From assembly GCF_900109115.1 (NCBI RefSeq), contig NZ_FNYV01000007.1:62001-126000 (forward strand): a stretch of DNA of 64,000 bases, in the 5' to 3' direction. The notes under the pieces are model-generated. The model searched no databases. It saw only the letters and a program-made list of their open reading frames with translations, and was not told the origin of the DNA. The translations under genes were made by a program, and so were the position numbers. Shown in pieces: positions 16,388 through 24,743 of the stretch. Each line of letters starts with the position of its first letter. Position 1 is the stretch's first letter. The stretch comes from Micromonospora phaseoli. GTDB taxonomy: Bacteria; Actinomycetota; Actinomycetes; Mycobacteriales; Micromonosporaceae.

Positions 16388-17344
16388 ATGCCGGGAACGC
16401 CGCCGACCCGTTTCGTATACCTCGGACCCGAGGGCACCTTCGCCGAGCAGGCGCTGCGTACCGTGCCCGCCGCCGAGCGGGGCAGCCGTACGCCGGCCCG
16501 CAGCGTGGGTGAGGCGCTGGAGGCCGTACGCGCCGGGGACGCGGACGCCGCCCTGGTCCCGCTGGAGAACTCGATCGGCGGCGCAGTCGGGGTCACCCTC
16601 GACGAGTTGGCCGAGGGTGAGCCGCTGGTGATCACCCGAGAGGTGATCCTGCCGGTGGAGTTCGTGCTCGCCGCGCGTACGGGGACCCCCCTGCCCTCGA
16701 TCGGCAGCATCGCCGCCCACCCGCAGGCATCCACCCAGTGCCGGGGCTGGTTGCGGGCCCACCTGCCCGACGCGGTCGTGGTGGATGTGCTCTCCAACGG
16801 CGCGGCGGCGGCCGGCGCCGCCAACGGCGAGTACGACGCGGCGATCTGCGCCCCGATCGGCGCGGCCCGGCACCGGCTGGCCGTGCTGGCCGACAAGATC
16901 GCCGACCACCCCGACGCGGTGACCCGGTTCGCTCTGCTGTCCCGGCCCGGACCGCCGCCACCACCCACCGGCGACGACGTGACGTCACTCGCCGTCTACA
17001 TCGCGCACGACCGGGTGGGTGCGCTGCTGTCCGTGCTGATGGAGCTGGCGGTCCGGGGCGTCAATCTGACCCGGATCGAGTCCCGGCCGACGGGTGAGGC
17101 GCTCGGCCGGTACGTCTTCTTCCTCGACTGCACCGGCCATGTCGCCGATGTGCGGCTCGGTGAGGCGTTGCAGGGGCTGCACCGGGTCTGCGCCGGCGTG
17201 CGGTTCCTGGGCTCGTACCCCCGGCACCGGTGGGGCGGCTTGACGGGCGAACGCCCGGTGGCCGCCCCGGCCGGTCTCTCCGACACCGACTACACCGACG
17301 CCGCCGCCTGGCTCACCCGGCTGCGAGTAGGCGAACAGTCCTGA
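16388..17344 (+). CDS. pheA: Prephenate dehydratase
   Basis: The 318-residue monofunctional enzyme converts prephenate to phenylpyruvate in phenylalanine synthesis. It starts with the family motif YLGPEGTFAEQAL, then VPLENSIGGAVG, the catalytic T-R-F in DAVTRFALL (about residue 179), and a C-terminal ACT domain with the Phe-binding ESRP segment (RIESRPTGEALGRYVFFLD). The ACT domain predicts feedback inhibition by phenylalanine. A short C-terminal extension of about 40 residues follows the ACT domain. It is convergent with the AIM24 gene; the 33-bp gap is made of GGCCGGGG blocks. Confidence 0.95.
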   Translation: MPGTPPTRFVYLGPEGTFAEQALRTVPAAERGSRTPARSVGEALEAVRAGDADAALVPLENSIGGAVGVTLDELAEGEPLVITREVILPVEFVLAARTGTPLPSIGSIAAHPQASTQCRGWLRAHLPDAVVVDVLSNGAAAAGAANGEYDAAICAPIGAARHRLAVLADKIADHPDAVTRFALLSRPGPPPPPTGDDVTSLAVYIAHDRVGALLSVLMELAVRGVNLTRIESRPTGEALGRYVFFLDCTGHVADVRLGEALQGLHRVCAGVRFLGSYPRHRWGGLTGERPVAAPAGLSDTDYTDAAAWLTRLRVGEQS

Positions 17345-17377
17345 CCGGCCGGGGCCGGGCCGCAGCCGGGGCCGGGC

Positions 17378-18094
17378 TCAGCGGAACAGGCCGCCGAGCA
17401 CGCCGCCCTGGTCCTGCTGTCCGCTGCCCATGATCGGTGGTTCCTCGGAGGGCTGGACGACCACGAACCCGTGCCCGGCGAAGCTCATCGTGTACGCCTC
17501 TCCGGTGGTGCGGCCCAGCAGCGTGCCGAGGCCGATCTGGTCCGCCCGGTGGTAGCCGGTCTGCAGGGCGGCCGACCAGCAGACGGCGGCCTGCGGGTCG
17601 ACGTAGGTGGGCGCGTCGACGTTGAGCACGACCGGGGTGCCCCGGGTGGTGACCGCGATCCTGCCGTGTCCGGTGAAGACGCAGTTGAACAGGCCGGACG
17701 AGGCCATGCCAGCGCCGCCGGCCATCTTGATGTCGTACTGCAGGGTGGAGTCGAAGGCCAGCACGCTGGAGCCGTTGATGGAGAGCGCATCGCCCGGCTC
17801 CAGGTCGATGACGTGTACGTCCTTGGCGAAGTCGGCGAGGAAGACGTCTCCGCGGCCGGTCAGCTTCATCAGCGGCACGCCCTCGCCGGTCAACTTCTGC
17901 TTGAGAAAGTTGCCCAGCCCGCCGGAGCCGAGCGCCTGGAACTGCACCTGCCCCTGGTACGCCACCATCGAACCGACCCGGGCCATCGCCTCGCCGTTCA
18001 GCTCGATCTTCAACATCTTGGAGTTCTGCAGCCGCATGCCGGGCTGTCCCGACTCCCGCTCCAGATTCGCCGCCGAGAACAGTTCGCTGCGCAT
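17378..18094 (-). CDS. AIM24 family protein
   Basis: The 238-residue beta-rich protein has the AIM24 pattern: MLKIELNGEAMARVGSMVAYQG, a central FNCVFTGHGRIAVTTRG, and the late TGEAYTMSFAGHGFVVVQPSE. A loop PDYDIKM-type motif is present as LQYDIKMAGGAG. Family members share the TRAP/YfiH-like double beta-barrel and have no assigned enzymatic function in bacteria. Start 18094 is supported by GGGAGGA upstream. The tail is rich in Gln/Gly. It could be in an operon with the metalloprotease-like gene 74 bp upstream. Confidence 0.85.
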   Translation of the reverse strand: MRSELFSAANLERESGQPGMRLQNSKMLKIELNGEAMARVGSMVAYQGQVQFQALGSGGLGNFLKQKLTGEGVPLMKLTGRGDVFLADFAKDVHVIDLEPGDALSINGSSVLAFDSTLQYDIKMAGGAGMASSGLFNCVFTGHGRIAVTTRGTPVVLNVDAPTYVDPQAAVCWSAALQTGYHRADQIGLGTLLGRTTGEAYTMSFAGHGFVVVQPSEEPPIMGSGQQDQGGVLGGLFR

Positions 18095-18168
18095 TGGGTT
18101 CCTCCCGTACTCGCCGTACCTGGTCGAGACGGTAGAGCCGGGCCGCAAGTGCCACCAGGGCGGAGCTG

Positions 18169-18528
18169 TCAGCCCCAGCCCAGTTCGTGCAGGCGGGCGT
18201 CGTCGATGCCGAAGTGGTGGGCGATCTCGTGCACCACTGTGACGGCCACCTCGTCGATGACGTCCTCGTCCGTGTCGCAGATGCGCAGGATCGGGTTTCG
18301 GTAGATCAGGATGCGGTCCGGCAGGACACCGGCGTAGTCCCAGCCCCGGTCGGTCAACGCGTGTCCCTCGTAGAGACCGAGCAGGTCCTCACCGGGAGGC
18401 GGGTCATCCTCCACCAGGATCACCACGTTGTTCATGAGGGCCAGCAACTCCTCCGGAACCTCGTCGAGCGCCTCCCCCACCAACTCCTCGAACCGCTCCC
18501 GCTCCATCTCGACCGCCACGCCCTCCAT
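18169..18528 (-). CDS. Minimal zincin metallopeptidase-like protein
   Basis: The 119-residue acidic protein has HExxH as VVHEIAHHFGIDDARLHELGW near its C-terminus, the pattern of the small zinc-dependent metallopeptidase family formerly DUF1025 (extended HExxHxxGxxD). The N-terminus MERERFEELVGEALDEVPEELL is the family's opening helix. Substrates are unknown. The start is either 18528 or the internal ATG at 18507, where the conserved region begins; GGGGGAG immediately precedes 18528. It is followed on the same strand by the AIM24 gene. Confidence 0.85.
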   Translation of the reverse strand: MEGVAVEMERERFEELVGEALDEVPEELLALMNNVVILVEDDPPPGEDLLGLYEGHALTDRGWDYAGVLPDRILIYRNPILRICDTDEDVIDEVAVTVVHEIAHHFGIDDARLHELGWG

Positions 18529-18547
18529 TCTCCCCCAACCAACCCGC

Positions 18548-18615
18548 GATCTTGCACTTCCGGTCCCGACGAATATTCATGAAAGCCGCAATACGGCGAC
18601 CAGAAGTGCAAGATC
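18548..18615. repeat. 13-bp inverted repeat GATCTTGCACTTC with 42-bp spacer
   Basis: GATCTTGCACTTC (18548-18560) pairs perfectly with GAAGTGCAAGATC (18603-18615). The spacer is AT-richer than the surroundings (GAATATTCATGAAAG). It lies between two minus-strand genes, downstream of the OsmC gene. It could be a terminator stem or a small mobile repeat. Confidence 0.7.
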
Positions 18616-18635
18616 GACGGCAGGTTGACGGAGGG

Positions 18636-19067
18636 TCAGGAGGTGAGGCGGGCGGTGAGGGTGATCTCGGCGCCGGGCGACAGCAGGCGGGAGATCGGGC
18701 AGTTCTGCTTCGCGGTCTCGGCGAGCTTGGCGAACTGCGCCTCGTCGATGCCGGGCACCTCGCCGACGGTCTCCAGGTCGATCCGGGTCACGGTCATCCC
18801 CGCGTCGGTCTTGTCGAGATGCACCTTCGCGGTGGTCTCCACGGAGGTCGGCGTCGTGCCGGCGTCGGCGAGCGCCTTGGAGAAGGCCATCGAGAAGCAG
18901 CCCGCGTGAGCGGCGCCGATCAACTCCTCGGGGTTGGTGCCCTCTCCCTCCTCGAAGCGGGACTTGAAGGAGTAGTTCCCCTCCAGCCCGCCCTTGCCGG
19001 TGCGGATCGTGCCGGACCCCTCGGTGAGGTTGCCCTGCCAACGTGCGGAAGCGGTACGGATAGGCAT
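18636..19067 (-). CDS. OsmC family peroxiredoxin
   Basis: The 143-residue protein has the OsmC start RTASARWQGNLTEGSG, the first redox cysteine in LIGAAHAGCFSMAFS and the second in AKQNCPISRLLSPGAEI. Members reduce organic hydroperoxides or peroxynitrite with two cysteines in the cytoplasm. Start 19067 is chosen because it begins the family-typical sequence and a minus-strand TAGCGT ends 7 nt upstream; the same frame is open further but without similarity. It is divergent from a membrane protein gene. Confidence 0.92.
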   Translation of the reverse strand: MPIRTASARWQGNLTEGSGTIRTGKGGLEGNYSFKSRFEEGEGTNPEELIGAAHAGCFSMAFSKALADAGTTPTSVETTAKVHLDKTDAGMTVTRIDLETVGEVPGIDEAQFAKLAETAKQNCPISRLLSPGAEITLTARLTS

Positions 19068-19074
19068 GTACCTG

Positions 19075-19080
19075 ACGCTA
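19075..19080 (-). promoter_or_regulatory. -10 hexamer of the OsmC gene
   Basis: Minus-strand TAGCGT ends 7 nt before the ATG at 19067. Confidence 0.4.
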
Positions 19081-19227
19081 GCCCACCGAGCGTCGCCAGG
19101 CGACCGACCGCCTCGGCTACGCCTGCGCAGTTCCTCGGCACGGCGGACCGGCTGTGCCATGATGCGACACAGACCCGCACGGCGCGGCGGGCGCGCGGCG
19201 TCCGGGCCACCAGGAGAGGGGAGCGCG

Positions 19228-19980
19228 ATGAACCACGACCTCCCCATTCCCCGTCAGGACGACCGCTCCGACGGCACCACCGTCGTCGAGTCGGGCGCGG
19301 CGGACGAATCGCCCGCGACCCGCCGATTCAGCCGAGCGTTCGCCGGTCTCGGCCGTGACCACCGGGTGCCGGTGCTGCTGGCGGGGCTCGGTGCCGTGGC
19401 CGCCCTCGCATCGCTGCTGGGCGAGTGGTCGACGATCACTGTTCCCAACGGTGGACCCGAGCCGTCCACGCCGCTCGTCCTGACCAGTGGGGTGTCCGAG
19501 GTCGGTGGCCTGGGCACCGCCTACCTGATCGGTCTTCTCGCGCTCGGCGGCGCCGTGGCGCTCGCGCTGCGCGGCACGAAGTCAGTGCGGGTCAACGCCC
19601 GGGTGGCCGGTTTGGCGCTGGCCGCGGGCGAGCTCGCGCTGCTCCTGGCGACCGTCGTGTCACTCGACGACGCGACGCGACGAAGCTACTTCTACAACAC
19701 GGAGTGGACCTTTCTGATCGAGTACGGGCGCGGCCTGATCGTCGCTTTCGTCGCCGTCGGGCTGTTCGCCGCCGCGCTCCTGCGGGTCGCGCCCGAGCAG
19801 CAGGGTCGGCAGGCCGGACCCGGCACGGAGCCGGAGGACTCGCTGACGGAGTCGAGCGGATGGCGTCGCCGGCGTGACCGCCACCGGTCCCAGGACGCGG
19901 AGCTGGACGATGGACGTCCGCCGGCCGACATCACCGTCGCTCCGACGGTGCCCTTCGCCCGCGAGGCGCCGCCCGACTGA
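19228..19980 (+). CDS. Four-helix membrane protein, unknown family
   Basis: The 250-residue protein has a hydrophilic N-terminus of about 45 residues, then four hydrophobic helices (about 48-64, 95-112, 122-140, 158-178), and a highly charged C-terminal tail of about 70 residues (RRRRDRHRSQDAELDDG). There are no catalytic motifs. I do not recognise the family; similar 'hypothetical membrane proteins' are common in actinomycetes. ATG 19228 follows GGAGAGGGGAG at good distance. It is divergent from the OsmC gene. Confidence 0.8.
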   Translation: MNHDLPIPRQDDRSDGTTVVESGAADESPATRRFSRAFAGLGRDHRVPVLLAGLGAVAALASLLGEWSTITVPNGGPEPSTPLVLTSGVSEVGGLGTAYLIGLLALGGAVALALRGTKSVRVNARVAGLALAAGELALLLATVVSLDDATRRSYFYNTEWTFLIEYGRGLIVAFVAVGLFAAALLRVAPEQQGRQAGPGTEPEDSLTESSGWRRRRDRHRSQDAELDDGRPPADITVAPTVPFAREAPPD

Positions 19981-20192
19981 ACCGACCGTCGGCGGCGTTG
20001 TCCCGCCGGTTGCCCGAACCCATGGCCGGGCCGGCGAACGGTCACCTCCGGTGCGTCGTCCGTTGGCACCCGATTCGCCTGGAAGCCATGGTTGCGCCCG
20101 GTTCTGCGAGGTACGGTTGCTGCCCGCCGTCACGCCGGGTCTCCCAACCGGCGCTCCGGCTGGTCGCGACGGCGGCGGGCGAAGGAGGAACG

Positions 20193-21014
20193 ATGACCCG
20201 CCCGGGCCTGCCCAAACTGATCGCCACCGACCTCGACGGGACGCTCGTCCGCAGCGACGACACCGTGTCGGCGTACACCCACGAGGTCCTCGACCGGGTG
20301 CGCGCCGCCGGCATCCCGGTGGTGGGCGCCACCGGTCGCGGTCCCCGGCTGACCGAGCTGACCCGCAACGACATCCGCGCGGCGGACTTCCTCGTGCTCG
20401 CCGGCGGTGGCCGGGTGGTCGACCAGAGCGACCCGACCGGGCCGGTGGTGCTGCGCGACGAACGCCTCTCCAGCGAGGTGCTGGCCGTCCTGCTGACCGA
20501 TCTGGAAGCCGCGGTCGGCCCGCTGACGGTCATGGTCGAGGCGTCCGACGAGCACGAGGCCCCGCTGTGGGGCGACTACCACCCGGCCTGGCCCTACCAG
20601 GACGCGTTCGAGGTGCGTACCCGCGCCGAGTGCCTCGCCGGCGACGTGATCAAGGCGTTCGCGCGTACCGCCGACCACCACGTCGACGAGTTGCTGGCTG
20701 CCGCCCGGGAGGTCGTCCCGCCGCAGCTCGCCACCCTCACCCAGGCCGGGCTCGGCTTCATCGAGATCTGTCCGCCCGGGGTGGACAAGGCGTCCGGGCT
20801 CAGCGTGATCGCGCAGAGCCTCGGCGTGGACCCGGCCGACGTGCTGGTCTTCGGCGACATGCCGAACGATCTGCCGATGTTCGAGTGGGCCGGCTGGGGC
20901 CGGGTGGCGGTCGCCAACGCCCACCCGAGTCTGCGCGCGGTGGCCGACGACGTGACCCTGCGCAACGACGACGACGGAGTGGCGGTCTACCTCGACCGGC
21001 TACTGTCCCGGTGA
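20193..21014 (+). CDS. HAD-IIB hydrolase (Cof-type sugar phosphatase-like) 1
   Basis: The 273-residue HAD phosphatase has motif I IATDLDGTLV with the nucleophile Asp, motif II GATGRG, motif III lysine in the GVDKASGLSVI segment, and motif IV FGDMPNDLPMF. The C2 cap places it with Cof/YidA-type enzymes that hydrolyse phosphorylated sugars. ATG 20193 follows GGAGGA at 5-6 nt. Its TGA stop overlaps the ATG of a second HAD gene, so both are translationally coupled; they are homologous and probably came from duplication. The 212 bp upstream hold no other gene that I can see. Confidence 0.9.
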   Translation: MTRPGLPKLIATDLDGTLVRSDDTVSAYTHEVLDRVRAAGIPVVGATGRGPRLTELTRNDIRAADFLVLAGGGRVVDQSDPTGPVVLRDERLSSEVLAVLLTDLEAAVGPLTVMVEASDEHEAPLWGDYHPAWPYQDAFEVRTRAECLAGDVIKAFARTADHHVDELLAAAREVVPPQLATLTQAGLGFIEICPPGVDKASGLSVIAQSLGVDPADVLVFGDMPNDLPMFEWAGWGRVAVANAHPSLRAVADDVTLRNDDDGVAVYLDRLLSR

Positions 21015-21826
21015 TGGACGGGACACCACGCCTGATCGCCAGCGACATCGACGGAACACTGCTACGCGACGACCGCACGCTCAGTGCCCGCACGGCCGCC
21101 GTGCTGGCCCGGATCTCCGCCCAGGGCACGCCGGTCGTGCTGGTCACCGGCCGGCCGATCCGCTGGCTGCAACTGGTGTACGACCAGCTGGCCGAGCCGC
21201 TGCCCGCGGTCTGCGCCAACGGCGCGGTGGTCTACGACCCGATCGCCGACGAGGTGCTGCGCGCCGACCCACTGGCCCCGGAGCTGCTCGCCGAGGTGGT
21301 CCGCCGGCTACGGGCCGAGGTGCCGGGGGTGAGTCTGGCGGTCGAGGTCGTCGACGGCCGGCAGATGCGCCACGAGGCGCACTACCCGCTGCGGTGGGAC
21401 GCCGACGACGAGGCGATCAGGGCCGTGGAGACCGCCGAGGAGCTGCTGTCGGCGCCGGCGGTGAAGCTGCTGGCGCGGGCCGGGGAGCAGGACCCGGACC
21501 GGTTCACCCAGCTGATTGCCGCCGCCCTCGTGGGGTTGGCCGAAGCCACCCACTCCTCGCACTCCGGGCTGGTGGAGATCTCGGCGGCCGGCGTGACCAA
21601 GGCGGCCGGACTGGCCTGGTACTGCCACCGGATCGGCGTCGACGCGGCCGATGTGCTGGCCTTCGGCGACATGCCCAACGACGTACCGATGCTGACCTGG
21701 GCGGGCCGGGCGGTGGCGGTGGCGAACGGGCACCCGGCCGTGCTGGCCATCGCCGACGAGGTCGCCTCGGCGAACTCCGTCGACGGGGTGGCGACATACC
21801 TGGAAAAGGTCTTCGGGGCGGACTGA
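21014..21826 (+). CDS. HAD-IIB hydrolase (Cof-type sugar phosphatase-like) 2
   Basis: A 270-residue paralogue of the preceding gene. Motifs are IASDIDGTLLRDDRTLS, LVTGRPIRWL, the lysine in AAGVTKAAGLAWY, and FGDMPNDVPMLTWAG. It begins at ATG 21014, whose A is the last base of the upstream TGA. The catalytic set is complete, so both copies should be active; divergence in the cap (LRWDADDEAIRAV) suggests different substrates. Confidence 0.9.
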   Translation: MDGTPRLIASDIDGTLLRDDRTLSARTAAVLARISAQGTPVVLVTGRPIRWLQLVYDQLAEPLPAVCANGAVVYDPIADEVLRADPLAPELLAEVVRRLRAEVPGVSLAVEVVDGRQMRHEAHYPLRWDADDEAIRAVETAEELLSAPAVKLLARAGEQDPDRFTQLIAAALVGLAEATHSSHSGLVEISAAGVTKAAGLAWYCHRIGVDAADVLAFGDMPNDVPMLTWAGRAVAVANGHPAVLAIADEVASANSVDGVATYLEKVFGAD

Positions 21827-21872
21827 ACCGCCGGCGTGCGGCACGCGCCCTGCCTGCCGCACGCCGACAGGA

Positions 21873-22466
21873 TCAGAGGTACTGGCCGGTGCTGTGCCCC
21901 TCACCGCCCGGCTGGCCAATGCCGGGCATGCCGGGCAGCACCGCCCCGGCGGGCCCACTGGGCAGCGCCTGCCGCCCAGAACGCATCTGCTCGAGCTGCA
22001 CCCGAGCGGCCATCTGCTGGGCCACCAGGGCGGCCTGGATGCCGTGGAAGAGCCCTTCCAGCCAGCCGACCAGTTGGGCGTGGGCGATCCTCAGCTCGCT
22101 CTCGCTGGGCGCCTGGTCCTCGGCGAACGGCAGCGAGAGCCGCTCCAACTCCTCGCGCAGCTCGGGGGCCAGCCCCTCCTTCAGCTCGACGATCGACCGC
22201 TCGTGGATCTCCCGCATCCGGTGCCGGCTGGCGTCGTCCAGCGGAGCGGCCTTGACCTCCTCAAGCAGCTGCTTGATCATGCTGCCGATCCGCATCACCT
22301 TGGCCGGCTGCTCGACCAGGCGCGACGGATCCTCGCCGGGCCCGTCGTCGGTCTGCACGGTGCCGACGGGCCGACCGTCTGGTCCGACCACCACCACCGT
22401 TCCGGTGTGCCCGGTGCCGTCCCGGCCGGGCTCGTCGTTTTCTCCAGCGGAGCGCGCTTCGGTCAT
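21873..22466 (-). CDS. bpa: Bacterial proteasome activator
   Basis: The 197-residue protein matches Bpa (DUF2587; Rv3780 in Mycobacterium): GTVVVVGPDGRPVGTV, then the helical core RLVEQPAKVMRIGSMIKQLLEEVK and HERSIVELKEGLAPELREELERLSLPF. It ends GQYL, the C-terminal motif with penultimate Tyr that docks into the alpha-ring of the 20S core. Bpa forms a ring that opens the proteasome gate independently of ATP. ATG 22466 is chosen; 22475 is possible. The tail is Gly/Pro/Gln-rich. Proteasome core genes are not in the window. It is divergent from an alpha/beta hydrolase. Confidence 0.93.
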   Translation of the reverse strand: MTEARSAGENDEPGRDGTGHTGTVVVVGPDGRPVGTVQTDDGPGEDPSRLVEQPAKVMRIGSMIKQLLEEVKAAPLDDASRHRMREIHERSIVELKEGLAPELREELERLSLPFAEDQAPSESELRIAHAQLVGWLEGLFHGIQAALVAQQMAARVQLEQMRSGRQALPSGPAGAVLPGMPGIGQPGGEGHSTGQYL

Positions 22467-22564
22467 GCCATCCATCTTCACCCAGTGACCGGGGTCGGCG
22501 CCCCCCGGCCCGGCGATCGCCAGGATGCCCGGCCACCCGCCCCCCGGTTGGTGGTCAACCGCGC

Positions 22565-22570
22565 TACCGT
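22565..22570 (+). promoter_or_regulatory. -10 hexamer, leaderless alpha/beta hydrolase
   Basis: TACCGT ends 6 nt before ATG 22577. Confidence 0.5.
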
Positions 22571-22576
22571 CGCCGG

Positions 22577-23374
22577 ATGCCCTCCGATCCCCGGGCGGTG
22601 CTGACCCGCCCCGCGCCCGAGCCGGACGTGACCGTCGCCTACGGCGAGCACCCCGAACAGATCGCCGATCTGCGCCGGCCGGTCGGTGCCGGCCCACCCC
22701 GACCGCTGGTGGTCGTGGTGCACGGGGGCTTCTGGCGTGCCGAGTACGACCGGCGGCACACCGATCCGCTGGCGGCTGCGCTGGCCGCGCTCGGGTACCC
22801 GGTCGCCCAGTTGGAGTACCGGCGGACCGGGCAGCCCGGGGGTGGTTGGCCCGGCACCCTCACCGACGTGCTCGCCGGGGTGTCCGCGCTGCCTCGGTTG
22901 GCCGACGTCGCGCTGCCCGGGCGGGTCGCGCCAGCGGCACCGGTGCTGGTCGGTCACTCGGCGGGCGGGCACCTCGCGCTGTACGCGGCGGCCCACGCGC
23001 CGGGGGCCGTCGGCGGGGTGCTGGCTCTCGCCCCGGTCGCGGACCTGGCCGAGGCCCACCGGCTGGACCTGGACGGCGGGGCGGTGGCCGCCTTGCTCGG
23101 TGGCGGACCGGCGGACGTCCCCGACCGGTACGGGACCGCCGATCCCCGATCCCTGGTGCCCCTGCGACCACGCACCGTAGTGATTCACGGCACGTTGGAT
23201 CAGCAGGTCCCGGCCGGGATCTCCCGGGACTATGTGACCGCCGGGCGGGCTGCGGGCGCCGATATCCGCCTGATTGAGCTACCGGAATGCGAACATTTCG
23301 GGCTCATCGATCCCGAGTCGGCGGCCTGGCCGCAGGTAACCGGCGCATTGCGGTCTCTGCACGAAGATCATTAG
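22577..23374 (+). CDS. Alpha/beta hydrolase, kynurenine-formamidase-like
   Basis: The 265-residue cytoplasmic hydrolase has the oxyanion-hole motif VVHGGFWRAEYD, nucleophile elbow GHSAGGHLAL, catalytic Asp in VIHGTLDQQVP and catalytic His in CEHFGLIDP. HGGFW is characteristic of kynurenine formamidase/carboxylesterase-like members. The gene has no tryptophan-catabolism neighbours, so the substrate is uncertain. It is divergently transcribed from bpa, with a 110-bp gap. Confidence 0.82.
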   Translation: MPSDPRAVLTRPAPEPDVTVAYGEHPEQIADLRRPVGAGPPRPLVVVVHGGFWRAEYDRRHTDPLAAALAALGYPVAQLEYRRTGQPGGGWPGTLTDVLAGVSALPRLADVALPGRVAPAAPVLVGHSAGGHLALYAAAHAPGAVGGVLALAPVADLAEAHRLDLDGGAVAALLGGGPADVPDRYGTADPRSLVPLRPRTVVIHGTLDQQVPAGISRDYVTAGRAAGADIRLIELPECEHFGLIDPESAAWPQVTGALRSLHEDH

Positions 23375-23377
23375 CCA

Positions 23378-23406
23378 TTGACGCAGCGTCGCGGAGCAGG
23401 TAGAAC
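23378..23406 (+). promoter_or_regulatory. Sigma-70-type promoter of the binding-protein gene
   Basis: TTGACG (23378-23383) and TAGAAC (23401-23406) are separated by 17 nt. They sit 48 bp before GTG 23454. Confidence 0.5.
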
Positions 23407-23453
23407 GCCGGAGGGGCGGATGCCGCCCGGCAACGCATTTTGAAGGGAACCCG

Positions 23454-24653
23454 GTGTCGCAGATGAACCGCAGGCGGGCACTCCAGCTGCTGGCCGCGCT
23501 CGGTACGGGCGGACTCGTCGCCGGGTGCGGCTCCGATGCCGAGCAGGACGCCACCAGCACGCAGAGCCCGATCAAGATCGGACTCATCGCGCCACAGTCC
23601 GGCGCGAGCAAGGCAGTCGGTGACGAACTCGGCAACGGTTTCGAGCTGTACCTCGACCTCAACGACAGGCGTCTCGGCGGCCACCCCGTCGACCTGATCA
23701 CGGCCGACGAGGGTGACACCGTCAAGTCCGGCCAGACTGCCGTCGACGGGCTACTCAAGCAGGGCGTGCTCGCCATGACCGGAGTAGCCAGTTCCTCGGT
23801 GATGTTCGGCATCCGGGACGCCGTCGAACAGGCCCGGGTCCCGCTGATCGGCTCCAACGCCTCGCCCGCGAGCCTGCAGAGCGTCGTCTACATCTGGCGT
23901 ACGTCGTACGTGCTCGACGAGGCGGGACGGGCGCTCGGCCGCTACATGAAGGACGAGTTGGCCCCCGCCGAACGGGTCGCGATCATCCTGCCGGAAGGGG
24001 TCGTCGGCGTCGAGGACGTGCTGCGCGGCTTCCGGCAGGAGTTCGGCGAGTCCGACCCGCGGATCGCCAGTCAGGTGGTCTGGACCTCCGGCAGCGGCAG
24101 CCCCAGCAAGACCGCCTACGTCTCCGACATCAACCGGGCGCTGGCCAACAACCCCTCGGTCGTCTTCTGCTTCTACGCCGGCCCTGCTGCGGTGGAGTTC
24201 ATCATGCAGCTGCGCGACGCCGGCTTCCAGGGCCGGGTCTACGCCCCCGGCTTCCTCACCGAGGGCACCGTGCTCGACGACATCCGGCCGGCCACCGACG
24301 CGCTCGGCATCCGGACGGCACTGAACTACTCCGCCGATCTGAACAACGCGGCCAACCGCCGGTTCGCCTCGGCGTACCGCAAGAAGCACAACGTCTCACC
24401 CACCACCTACGCGATGGCCTCCTACGACGCGGCGAAGGTGCTCGACCAGGCGATCCGCCTCGCCGGCCCGGCGCCCACCCCGCAACAGGTCAACCTCGCG
24501 CTGGGCCGGATCGGGCAGATCGACAGCCCGCGCGGCGCGTGGCAGTTCAACCAGCCGCGCACCCCGCAGCAGAAGTGGTACCTGCGCGAGGTGCAGCGCG
24601 ACGGTCAGGTGCTGTCGAACGTACTGGTCAGCGAGCTGGCCACGCTGGGCTGA
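23454..24653 (+). CDS. Branched-chain-amino-acid-type substrate-binding lipoprotein
   Basis: The 399-residue protein has an RRR-containing signal peptide (MNRRRALQLLAALGTGGLVAGC) with lipobox LVAGC, so it is membrane-anchored; the twin arginines make Tat export possible. The mature part has the periplasmic-binding fold of LivK-like proteins: IKIGLIAPQSGASKAVGDELGNGFELYLD, VDGLLKQGVLAMTGVASS and VAIILPEGVVGVEDVLRGFRQEFG. GTG 23454 has GAAGGGA upstream; ATG 23463 is an alternative. No permease or ATPase genes follow, so it is an orphan binding protein that may serve a distant transporter or act as a sensor. Its ligand is unknown. Confidence 0.85.
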   Translation: MSQMNRRRALQLLAALGTGGLVAGCGSDAEQDATSTQSPIKIGLIAPQSGASKAVGDELGNGFELYLDLNDRRLGGHPVDLITADEGDTVKSGQTAVDGLLKQGVLAMTGVASSSVMFGIRDAVEQARVPLIGSNASPASLQSVVYIWRTSYVLDEAGRALGRYMKDELAPAERVAIILPEGVVGVEDVLRGFRQEFGESDPRIASQVVWTSGSGSPSKTAYVSDINRALANNPSVVFCFYAGPAAVEFIMQLRDAGFQGRVYAPGFLTEGTVLDDIRPATDALGIRTALNYSADLNNAANRRFASAYRKKHNVSPTTYAMASYDAAKVLDQAIRLAGPAPTPQQVNLALGRIGQIDSPRGAWQFNQPRTPQQKWYLREVQRDGQVLSNVLVSELATLG

Positions 24654-24743
24654 GTGCAGTGGGCTGGCCCCCGCCTCGGTGGCCAGCCCTTCGCGTACCC
24701 GGCAGCTCGATGCCGCGGCGTGCTGCCGCGGCTCGGTGGCCAC

